From an uncultured Blautia sp. (GTDB taxonomy: Bacteria > Bacillota > Clostridia > Lachnospirales > Lachnospiraceae): a stretch of 8,633 nt of DNA. This document shows, piece after piece, positions 1 through 5,717 of this stretch (position 1 is its first letter; each line of letters starts with the position of its first letter). Below the pieces are notes generated by a model. The model worked only from the letters and a program-made list of their open reading frames with translations, searched no databases and was not told the DNA's origin. Location of the stretch: positions 1 to 8,633 of the forward strand of contig CAKRKL010000083.1 in assembly GCA_934358405.1 (NCBI GenBank), given 5' to 3'. The position numbers and the translations under genes are program-made.

Positions 1-9
1 GGTTCTATC

Positions 10-339
10 ATGGGAAAGAAGAAAAAAGAAGAATTACCGGATTACACAGTTGCAAAAATGGATGTGGATGGTATGCCCTGGAATTCCAGAAGACCGTGGC
101 AGATCCTTCCGGGAGATCCATCTAAACACAGGAAAGAATTTGACGTAAAGGTACCGGAGCCAGGTATGGAAAGTGATATGCCGGATAACCTGTCAGCCTT
201 TGAGAATCCGCCTATGACAAAGGAAGAGCGAAGAGGAATGATCTGGCTTTCCCTCAAAGCATCCCTCACGGTAGGTCTGATCTTCGGCGGTGCAGCCTTT
301 TTGTTCATTCTGTTTTGCGTGTTTGTGTGGCTGAAATAA
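10..339 (+). CDS. Small single-pass membrane protein of unknown function
   Basis: I do not recognise this 109-residue protein. It starts with a lysine-rich stretch (MGKKKKEE), continues with a polar, proline-rich region (to about residue 80) that should be cytoplasmic, and ends in one hydrophobic segment at about residues 84-108 (LTVGLIFGGAAFLFILF), finishing WLK. This suggests a tail-anchored or single-pass protein with its N-terminus inside. The frame is open to the window edge (the first three codons lack a stop), and no ribosome site is visible because only nine bases precede the ATG, so the true start could lie upstream. The next ATG, at codon 17, has no ribosome site either. The gene converges on the alarmone synthetase gene, with a shared hairpin between them. 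It is probably a real gene, because composition and the clear membrane segment fit, but its function is open. Confidence 0.7.
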   Translation: MGKKKKEELPDYTVAKMDVDGMPWNSRRPWQILPGDPSKHRKEFDVKVPEPGMESDMPDNLSAFENPPMTKEERRGMIWLSLKASLTVGLIFGGAAFLFILFCVFVWLK

Positions 340-432
340 AGCAATCTTATCAGTCCGCTACGCTGCAATACAAATTGTATGTATTTGGCAGGACACTTGA
401 CAAGCGTATCGGCTCAATTTCAAGAGAGAGTA

Positions 433-465
433 GCGGCAGACAATTAATCTTGTCTGCCGTAAAAT
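433..465. terminator. Hairpin between convergent genes, probable bidirectional terminator
   Basis: A perfect 10-bp stem (CGGCAGACAA at 434-443 with TTGTCTGCCG at 450-459) closes a 6-nt loop. It lies between the 3' end of the small membrane protein gene and the 3' end of the minus-strand synthetase gene. The T-tract is weak on both sides (TAAAATT on the plus strand), so termination may be imperfect. The remaining bases from 340 to 432 show nothing I can name. Confidence 0.55.
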
Positions 466-484
466 TATGCAGATCGAGCCTGTC

Positions 485-1165
485 TCAAATATCATGAAAC
501 ATCCCAATCTTATTCTTAATTCGCTGCATTTCATTATCCGTTTCGATTACAGCCTGGGCAGAGCGGAGAAGCTCAGCGCTGATCTCATCATAGCCCGGAA
601 GATCCTCAATTCCCTTCTTATAGCGAAGCTGGTGTTCCAGAGTAGCCCAGAAATCCATTCCATTGGTACGAATCTGAAGCTCTACCCGCATAGGTGTTTT
701 ACCTTTTGAGAAAAATACCGGAATCTCTACAATCATATGATAGCTGCGGTAGCCATTGGACTTAGGATTTTTAATGTAGTCCTTGACTTTGAGGACTTTA
801 ATATCATCCTGTCCTGCAATCAGGTTTGCAACAGTATAAATATCGTCAATAAATGCACAGACTACCCGCACTCCTGCAACATCATTCAGATACTCCTGAA
901 TATTCTCCGCCGTAAAATCATATCCCAGCTTTTGAAGCTTACGGTAAATACTTTCTGGCTTCTTGATCCTTGTCTTAATAAAAGAAATAGGATTTCTCTT
1001 ATATTCAACAGAAAATTCGTCATCCAGTACTTCAAGTTTGGTCTGTACCTCACGAATTGCGCAGCGGTACATCATCATCAGGTCATTAAACTTGGCAGCA
1101 TTATTAATAAATTTCTGTGGATCTGGTGTATCCAGCCATGTCATTTTAGTTTGTTCTTCAGTCAT
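485..1165 (-). CDS. Small alarmone synthetase, (p)ppGpp synthetase (RelQ/RelP-like)
   Basis: This 226-residue protein should transfer pyrophosphate from ATP to GDP or GTP to make (p)ppGpp in the cytoplasm. It has the RelA/SpoT synthetase domain alone. There is no HD hydrolase domain before it and no TGS/ACT domains after it, and the length fits the small SAS class of Firmicutes (about 210-230 residues). Visible motifs are RIKKPESIYRKL at 66-77, DVAGVRVVC at 95-103, NPKSNGYRSYH at 133-143, VELQIRT at 161-167 and FWATLEHQLRYK at 172-183. The open frame extends 33 codons upstream to 1264, but that region holds the promoter -10 box. I place the start at 1165, where GGAG sits 6 nt upstream; the ATG four codons earlier (minus-strand 1177) lacks a comparable site. 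Whether it is a RelQ or a RelP orthologue cannot be decided here. It is transcribed divergently from the phosphate operon. Confidence 0.93.
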   Translation of the reverse strand: MTEEQTKMTWLDTPDPQKFINNAAKFNDLMMMYRCAIREVQTKLEVLDDEFSVEYKRNPISFIKTRIKKPESIYRKLQKLGYDFTAENIQEYLNDVAGVRVVCAFIDDIYTVANLIAGQDDIKVLKVKDYIKNPKSNGYRSYHMIVEIPVFFSKGKTPMRVELQIRTNGMDFWATLEHQLRYKKGIEDLPGYDEISAELLRSAQAVIETDNEMQRIKNKIGMFHDI

Positions 1166-1171
1166 AGTAAT

Positions 1172-1175
1172 CTCC
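1172..1175 (-). promoter_or_regulatory. Ribosome binding site of the alarmone synthetase (fixes the start)
   Basis: On the minus strand GGAG is followed by 6 nt and then the ATG at 1165. It overlaps the codons of the alternative upstream ATG and favours the MTEEQ start. Confidence 0.6.
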
Positions 1176-1196
1176 ATTCTTGTTCCGGAAGTTTGA

Positions 1197-1237
1197 AGCC
1201 TGTATGAAAAATTATTTCTAATATAATGAAACAGGCT
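1197..1237 (-). other. Stem-loop in the leader of the alarmone synthetase mRNA
   Basis: Minus-strand AGCCTGT (plus 1231-1237) pairs with ACAGGCT (plus 1197-1203). A further AT-rich pairing, ATTAT with ATAAT, lies inside. It lies in the roughly 80-nt leader between the promoter and the ribosome site. No T-tract follows, so it is not a classical terminator. Any role in mRNA stability or translation is inference. Confidence 0.4.
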
Positions 1238-1255
1238 ATACACATACATGTTTTT

Positions 1256-1284
1256 ATTATACATGAAAATCTTATATTAGGCAA
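1256..1284 (-). promoter_or_regulatory. Promoter of the alarmone synthetase gene
   Basis: On the minus strand TTGCCT (plus 1279-1284) is separated by exactly 17 bp from a perfect TATAAT (plus 1256-1261). Transcription would start near 1249, giving a leader of about 80 nt before the chosen start codon. Confidence 0.65.
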
Positions 1285-1317
1285 ATTTTCTGTGCTCCAT
1301 AAGAAAAAGACAATTGT

Positions 1318-1349
1318 AAAAAACAGATCTGAAACAGGTCTGTTTTTTT
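1318..1349. terminator. A/T-flanked hairpin between the divergent synthetase and pst promoters
   Basis: AAAAAACAGATC (1318-1329) pairs with GGTCTGTTTTTT (1337-1348) around a 7-nt loop, with one G-T pair. The stem has an A-run on one side and a T-run on the other, so it reads as an intrinsic terminator on both strands. Between divergent genes it cannot end either gene's own mRNA. It may insulate the two promoters, or attenuate transcription entering pst from further upstream. Its T-run forms the beginning of the first TTTACA repeat. Confidence 0.55.
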
Positions 1350-1401
1350 ACATTTTTTTTACTTTTCCGGGATAGTGTATTTTACATATGGACGGTAATA
1401 T
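1347..1401 (+). promoter_or_regulatory. Putative PhoP-box region and promoter of the pst operon
   Basis: TTTACA at 1347-1352 and TTTACT at 1358-1363 are 11 bp apart, and a third TTTACA lies at 1381-1386, 23 bp further. Firmicute PhoP boxes are TT(T/A/C)ACA direct repeats spaced by about 5 bp and lie roughly 20-60 bp upstream of the start of pst transcription. The candidate -10 TAATAT (1396-1401) puts the repeats at this distance. No good -35 is seen, as expected of an activator-dependent promoter. That phosphate starvation acts through PhoP here is inference; no phoP/phoR genes are in the window. Confidence 0.5.
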
Positions 1402-1463
1402 ACAGACTGTAATCGCGAGAGAGAGAAAAAAACAAGGACCGCGAAGAAAAGGAGAAAATAATC

Positions 1464-2324
1464 ATGAAAAAAGGTTTAGCAGTAGCGATGGCGGCATTAT
1501 TAGGAGTAGCAACAATGGGTACAACAGCAATGGCAGCAGCTTCCGGAGATATTACAATCTGTTCCAGAGAGGATGGTTCCGGTACAAGAGGTGCATTTAT
1601 TGAACTGTTTGGAATTGAAGAAAAAGATGCAGATGGAAATAAAGTAGACAACACTACAGAGGCAGCTAAAATCACAAACAGTACTTCTGTTATGTTAAGC
1701 ACAGTAGCTCAGGATGAGAACGCAATCGGATATGTTTCACTTGGCTCCCTGAATGATACTGTTACAGCTGTAAAAATTGACGGAGCAGAAGCAACAGCAG
1801 AAAATATTGAGTCTGGTGATTATAAAGTAGTTCGTCCGTTTAACATTGCAACAAAGGATGATGTAAGCGAAGCAGCACAGGATTTTATCAATTACATTAT
1901 GAGTGCTGACGGACAGGCTGTAATTGAAGAAAACGGATACATTTCTGTTGGAGATAAACCAGAATATGAAGCAGCAGATGTAGAAGGAAAAGTTGTAGTA
2001 GCTGGATCTTCTTCTGTAACTCCGGTAATGGAGAAGCTTGCTGAAAGCTATAAAGAAGTAAATGATAAAGTAGATATTGAGGTTCAGCAGAGCGATTCTA
2101 CAACTGGTATGACATCTGCAATTGACGGACTCTGCGATATCGGTATGGCATCACGTGACTTAAAAGACAGCGAAACTGAGGCTGGTCTTACTGCAACTGT
2201 AATTGCAAAGGATGGTATTGCAGTAATTGTAAATAATGACAGTGGTGTAGATGAGCTTACAAGCGATCAGGTAAAGGATATCTACACAGGCAGCATCACA
2301 ACATGGGAAGATCTTGCAAAATAA
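1464..2324 (+). CDS. pstS: Phosphate ABC transporter substrate-binding protein PstS, circularly permuted
   Basis: PstS captures phosphate outside the membrane and delivers it to PstCA. The 286-residue protein has a signal peptide (MKK, hydrophobic to about residue 20, then TTAMA-AA, a signal peptidase I type site near residue 24). There is no lipobox cysteine, although Gram-positive PstS proteins are usually lipoproteins. After it comes the normally C-terminal half: the phosphate-binding SREDGSGTRGAFIELF at 34-49, NSTSV at 72-76, AIGYVSLGSL at 87-96, RPF at 124-126, FINYIMSADGQ at 141-151 and GYISV at 158-162. The normally N-terminal half follows: GSSSVTP at 181-187, QQSDSTTG at 208-215, DIGMASR at 225-231, DGIAVIVN at 250-257, LTSDQVKDIYTG at 265-276 and TTWEDL at 279-284. 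The order is thus rotated, with the break in the hinge linker just before REDGSGTR. A ribosome site AAAGGAG lies 9 nt before the ATG. It is first in the operon. Confidence 0.93.
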   Translation: MKKGLAVAMAALLGVATMGTTAMAAASGDITICSREDGSGTRGAFIELFGIEEKDADGNKVDNTTEAAKITNSTSVMLSTVAQDENAIGYVSLGSLNDTVTAVKIDGAEATAENIESGDYKVVRPFNIATKDDVSEAAQDFINYIMSADGQAVIEENGYISVGDKPEYEAADVEGKVVVAGSSSVTPVMEKLAESYKEVNDKVDIEVQQSDSTTGMTSAIDGLCDIGMASRDLKDSETEAGLTATVIAKDGIAVIVNNDSGVDELTSDQVKDIYTGSITTWEDLAK

Positions 2325-2375
2325 TAATCTGAACTTGCAAACTGGAAAAACTTCCCCAATAAAGGAACGGACTTT

Positions 2376-3230
2376 ATGAAATCAATTAATGAAATGGTAA
2401 TGAAAATCGTGTTCCTTGTAGCGGCCTGCACTTCTGTGCTGGCCGTTGCATTAATCTGTATCTTCTTATTCGCAAACGGAATTCCGGCAATGGCGAAAAT
2501 CGGCCTGCCAGATTTCCTGTTTGGAATGAAGTGGAAACCATCTAACGGACTTTACGGAATTTTCCCATTTATCCTTGGAAGCATTTACGTAACAGCAGGA
2601 GCCATTGTGGTTGGTGTTCCAACAGCTCTTCTGCTTGCAATTTTTCTTGCATTTTATTGTCCAAAGCAGTTGTATTCTCCATTAAAAGCAATGGTAAATC
2701 TTCTTGCCGGAATCCCTTCAGTTGTATATGGATTTTTTGGTCTGACTGTATTTGTACCGCTGCTGCGTCAGCTTACAGGTCATGATGGAAGCACAATGCT
2801 TACTGCTTCCGTGCTTCTTGGAATTATGATACTCCCAACAGTTACAGGAGTTGCGGAGCCGGCTTTGAAAAGCGTTCCCACAAGCTACTATGAAGGAGCA
2901 CTGGCACTTGGGGCAACTCATGAAAAAAGTGTGTTTGGAACTGTATTTCCGGCAGCAAAATCCGGTGTGTTAGCAGGTGTTGTACTTGGAATCGGTCGTG
3001 CCATCGGTGAGACAATGGCAGTCATTATGGTAGCCGGAAACCAGACTTGGATGCCACAAGGACTGTTTAAAGGACTTCGTACCATGACCGCAAATATTGT
3101 GATTGAAATGGGCTATGCGACTGACCTTCATAGAGAAGCGCTGATTGCAACAGGTGTAGTATTGTTCGTATTTATCCTGATCATCAACCTATGCGTATCA
3201 GCCCTGAAAAGGAGGACAGAAGATGAGTAA
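2376..3230 (+). CDS. pstC: Phosphate ABC transporter permease PstC
   Basis: One of the two membrane subunits that form the phosphate channel with PstA and couple to the PstB ATPase. It is 284 residues, usual for the family, with about six membrane segments: one at the N-terminus (about 10-33), several between about 60 and 215, and the last at about 257-277. Family features include LLAGIPSVVYGFFGL at 109-123, the EAA-type loop that contacts the ATPase at about 171-200 (YYEGALALGAT... ending KSGVLAG) and GRAIGETMAV at 207-216. An AAAGGA ribosome site precedes the ATG by 9 nt. The gene follows pstS after 51 nt with no terminator, and its last 8 bp overlap the start of pstA, which indicates translational coupling. 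PstC is named rather than PstA from the gene order and the extracellular loop after the first segment. Confidence 0.95.
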   Translation: MKSINEMVMKIVFLVAACTSVLAVALICIFLFANGIPAMAKIGLPDFLFGMKWKPSNGLYGIFPFILGSIYVTAGAIVVGVPTALLLAIFLAFYCPKQLYSPLKAMVNLLAGIPSVVYGFFGLTVFVPLLRQLTGHDGSTMLTASVLLGIMILPTVTGVAEPALKSVPTSYYEGALALGATHEKSVFGTVFPAAKSGVLAGVVLGIGRAIGETMAVIMVAGNQTWMPQGLFKGLRTMTANIVIEMGYATDLHREALIATGVVLFVFILIINLCVSALKRRTEDE

Positions 3231-4080
3231 AAGCAGATCTTCTTACTGGAAGAATCATCCGGGCTCAGCAGTGCTTCGGCTTCTGGTGTGGTTATCAGCT
3301 GTGATCACAGTGGCAGTTATGGCATTCCTGGTAGGATTTATTCTGATAAAAGGTGTAGGAAATCTGAAACCGGAGCTGTTTGCACTGGAATATAATTCAG
3401 AAAATGCATCCCTGATGCCGGCACTTATTAACACGCTGATCATCACACTATTATCACTTTTGATCGCAGTGCCGTTTGGTATTTTTGCAGCAATATATCT
3501 GGTGGAATATGCAAAAAAAGGAAGCAAGCTTGTAAAAATAATTCGCATAACAACAGAGACATTACAGGGAATTCCATCTATCATTTTTGGTCTGTTTGGA
3601 CTTTTATTTTTCAGTACGGCACTTCACTGGGGATACTCTTTGTTATCAGGAGCTATGACTTTGGTAATCATGATCCTTCCTCTGATCATCCGCACTACAG
3701 AAGAGGCACTTCTTGGTGTTCCGGATGCATACAGAGAAGCCTCCTTTGGACTTGGTGCAGGAAAGCTTCGTACTGTTTTTAAGGTAGTACTTCCAAGTGC
3801 CATACCTGGAATCCTTTCCGGAGTGGTCCTTGCAACAGGCCGTATTGTAGGTGAGACAGCAGCACTTATTTACACAGCTGGTGCAGTTGCAAAGGTTCCA
3901 TCCAGTCTTATGGGTTCAGGCCGAACTCTTGCAGTGCATATGTATGTACTTTCCAGTGAGGGTCTTTATATGGATCAGGCTTATGCAACTGCAGTTATCC
4001 TTCTGGTTTTTGTACTGGTACTGAACTGGATTTCCGGATTTTGCGCAAAAAGACTTGGCAAAGCTGCAAACGGTCAGTGA
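3223..4080 (+). CDS. pstA: Phosphate ABC transporter permease PstA
   Basis: The second channel subunit of the phosphate transporter, 285 residues, in the cytoplasmic membrane. It has a charged N-terminus, a first membrane segment at about 19-43, an external loop, and further segments from about 67 onward. Visible motifs are LQGIPSIIFGLFGL at 114-127 (parallel to the same motif in PstC), the EAA-type ATPase contact loop at about 170-200 (YREASFGLGAG... PGILSG) and GRIVGETAALIYTAG at 206-220. GGAGG lies 7 nt before the ATG inside the pstC 3' end, and the two genes overlap by 8 bp, so synthesis of the two subunits is probably coupled. Unlike the tight pstC-pstA junction, it is followed by a 151-nt spacer before pstB that holds a duplicated hairpin. 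Confidence 0.95.
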   Translation: MSKSRSSYWKNHPGSAVLRLLVWLSAVITVAVMAFLVGFILIKGVGNLKPELFALEYNSENASLMPALINTLIITLLSLLIAVPFGIFAAIYLVEYAKKGSKLVKIIRITTETLQGIPSIIFGLFGLLFFSTALHWGYSLLSGAMTLVIMILPLIIRTTEEALLGVPDAYREASFGLGAGKLRTVFKVVLPSAIPGILSGVVLATGRIVGETAALIYTAGAVAKVPSSLMGSGRTLAVHMYVLSSEGLYMDQAYATAVILLVFVLVLNWISGFCAKRLGKAANGQ

Positions 4081-4097
4081 TTTAACCGAATCAGGCA

Positions 4098-4168
4098 AGT
4101 AGCAAAGCGGACCTGGAATATCCGCTTGACACGAAATAAGCAGCAAAGCGGATTATATCCGCTTGCCA
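4098..4168 (+). repeat. Tandem hairpin repeat between pstA and pstB
   Basis: Two copies of an imperfect unit lie head to tail. Each has the left arm AGCAAAGCGGA (4101-4111 and 4142-4152, identical) and the right arm TATCCGCTTG (4119-4128 and 4156-4165, identical), so AAGCGGA pairs with TCCGCTT in each copy. The loops are 9 nt (4112-4120) and 5 nt (4153-4157) and differ in sequence. Neither hairpin is followed by a T-tract, so they are not intrinsic terminators. Paired changes confined to the loops suggest the stems are under selection or recently duplicated. They could be mRNA-stabilising or processing elements that set pstB-phoU levels, or a small dispersed repeat of this genome. Confidence 0.7.
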
Positions 4169-4221
4169 TAATACTTTGTAATTATGATGAAAGGCAGAGA
4201 AAAGCAGCCGAGATGCTTTTC

Positions 4222-4228
4222 AAAGGAG
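4222..4228 (+). promoter_or_regulatory. Ribosome binding site of pstB (fixes the start)
   Basis: AAAGGAG is followed by only 3 nt before the ATG at 4232, tighter than usual. The two upstream in-frame ATGs at 4184 and 4187 have no ribosome site, and the extra 16 residues do not fit the family, so 4232 is preferred. Confidence 0.6.
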
Positions 4229-4231
4229 AAT

Positions 4232-4981
4232 ATGGGTAAAATTAATGTGGAAAACATGGATTTGTACTATGGACAGTTCCATGCTTTAAAGAATATTAAT
4301 CTGGATATTCCGGAAAAGAAAATTACAGCATTTATCGGTCCAAGCGGATGTGGAAAATCCACTTTGTTAAAGTCATTAAACCGTATGAACGATCTGGTTG
4401 AGGGCTGTAAGATTACAGGTGATATACGGTTGGACGGTGAAGATATTTATGGGAATATCGATGTAAATCTTCTCAGAAAACGTGTAGGAATGGTATTCCA
4501 AAAACCAAATCCGTTCCCTATGAGTATTTATGATAATATTGCATATGGACCTCGTACACATGGCATTCATTCCAAAGAAAAGCTGGATGATATTGTGGAA
4601 AGAGCACTTCGAAATGCATCTATTTGGGATGAAGTAAAAGATCGCCTGAAGAAAAGTGCGCTTGGAATGTCAGGTGGACAGCAGCAAAGACTTTGCATTG
4701 CAAGAGCTCTTGCAGTAGAGCCTGAGGTTCTTCTTATGGACGAACCTACCTCTGCTTTGGATCCGATTTCTACATCTCATATTGAGGATCTGGCATTGGA
4801 ATTAAAAGACCGTTATACGATTGTGATCGTGACTCATAATATGCAGCAGGCAGCTCGTATTTCGGATAAAACAGCCTTTTTCCTGCTGGGTGAGATCATT
4901 GAATATAACGATACTACGGAGCTGTTTTCAAGACCACAGAATAAGAAAACAGAAGAGTATATCACAGGGAGGTTCGGTTGA
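4232..4981 (+). CDS. pstB: Phosphate ABC transporter ATP-binding protein PstB
   Basis: The ATPase that powers phosphate import, bound on the cytoplasmic side of PstCA. From the chosen start it is 249 residues, typical of PstB. All ABC motifs are intact: Walker [10 protein letters not shown] at 36-44, Q-loop VFQKPNPFP at 88-96, signature MSGGQQQR at 146-153, Walker B VLLMDEP at 166-172, D-loop SALD at 174-177 and H-loop THN with His202. The adjoining [11 protein letters not shown] (45-55) and [16 protein letters not shown] (91-106) are characteristic of the phosphate subfamily. It comes 151 nt after pstA, beyond the duplicated hairpin, and one nucleotide separates its stop from the phoU start, so those two are co-translated. 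Confidence 0.96.
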   Translation: MGKINVENMDLYYGQFHALKNINLDIPEKKITAFIGPSGCGKSTLLKSLNRMNDLVEGCKITGDIRLDGEDIYGNIDVNLLRKRVGMVFQKPNPFPMSIYDNIAYGPRTHGIHSKEKLDDIVERALRNASIWDEVKDRLKKSALGMSGGQQQRLCIARALAVEPEVLLMDEPTSALDPISTSHIEDLALELKDRYTIVIVTHNMQQAARISDKTAFFLLGEIIEYNDTTELFSRPQNKKTEEYITGRFG

Positions 4982-4982
4982 T

Positions 4983-5663
4983 ATGAGAGATTTATATAAT
5001 GCAAAGCTTGCCAGACTTTCAGATGAAATCATGGAAATGGGAAATCTGTGCGGACAGGCAATTATGAAAACCTGTCAGCTTCTGGCAAGTGTGGAAATTC
5101 GCGAAACAGCATCAAAAGAAATTGGAAAAATTGAGAAAGAAATTGATGATAAAGAGCATAATATTGAAGCACTTTGTATGCAGCTGCTTTTGAAACAGCA
5201 GCCGGTAGGAACGGATCTGAGAAAGATTTCAGCAGCCCTTAAGATGGTTACAGATATGGAAAGAATCGGAGATCAGGCTACAGATATTGCAGAAATTATG
5301 CTTACAGGAAGTGTACATGTTCCGGTTACTGCGATTCCTCTTCAGGAAATGGCTGAGCATGCAATGCATATGGTAAATGACAGTGTCACAGCTTACGTAG
5401 AAGAGAAAAGCGATTTGGCTAAAAAGGTAATCGACAGTGATGATCTGCTGGATAATCTTTTTAATCAGATAAGAAAAGCTTTGGATATGAATCGTATGGG
5501 GTATTCCAGTGATGAGGTTCTTGATCTTCTTATGATTTCAAAATATTACGAAAGAATCGGAGATCACGCTACGAATATTGGTGAATGGGCTGAATTTTCC
5601 GTAGATGGAATTCACAGAAACGGAGACAGCATAAGCGATTTGTTTAATCCGAATTCATTGTAA
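4983..5663 (+). CDS. phoU: Phosphate signalling complex protein PhoU
   Basis: PhoU links the Pst transporter to the phosphate-sensing kinase and restrains uptake or signalling when phosphate is plentiful. The 226 residues make up the usual two helical-bundle repeats. Each repeat ends in the metal-cluster type motif: DMERIGDQATDIAE at 91-104 and YYERIGDHATNIGEW at 188-202. The frame is open upstream into pstB, but the start at 4983 matches the family N-terminus (MRDLYNAKLARL) and has GGGAGG 10 nt before it, inside the pstB 3' end. It is the last gene of the operon and is followed directly by a terminator. No PhoP/PhoR genes accompany it, so the partner kinase must be encoded elsewhere. Confidence 0.95.
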   Translation: MRDLYNAKLARLSDEIMEMGNLCGQAIMKTCQLLASVEIRETASKEIGKIEKEIDDKEHNIEALCMQLLLKQQPVGTDLRKISAALKMVTDMERIGDQATDIAEIMLTGSVHVPVTAIPLQEMAEHAMHMVNDSVTAYVEEKSDLAKKVIDSDDLLDNLFNQIRKALDMNRMGYSSDEVLDLLMISKYYERIGDHATNIGEWAEFSVDGIHRNGDSISDLFNPNSL

Positions 5664-5670
5664 AACAAAA

Positions 5671-5714
5671 CTCCCGCCAGTGGCTAAAAGCATCAGCTGG
5701 CAGGAGCTTTTTTT
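5671..5714. terminator. Intrinsic terminator of the pst operon, probably bidirectional
   Basis: CTCC (5671-5674) and GCCAG (5676-5680) pair with CTGGC (5697-5701) and GGAG (5703-5706), with one mismatch, and a run of seven T follows (5708-5714). On the minus strand the same stem is followed by TTTTGTTTT, so it can also end the converging symporter transcript, whose stop codon lies only a few bases away. Confidence 0.85.
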
Positions 5715-5717
5715 ATT

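Noticed and set aside
1166..1264. 33-codon N-terminal extension of the alarmone synthetase
   Set aside because: It overlaps the -10 box and leader hairpin, has no ribosome site, and is not part of the synthetase domain.
2325..2375. In-frame ANWKN after the pstS stop codons as a relic of the canonical NW linker from a duplicated pstS
   Set aside because: Only a few residues fit, and the same bases are needed as spacer and ribosome site for pstC; chance is more likely.
4098..4168. Short CRISPR array
   Set aside because: There are only two units, the repeats are palindromic with differing inner loops and not constant repeats with unique spacers of equal size, and no cas genes are present.
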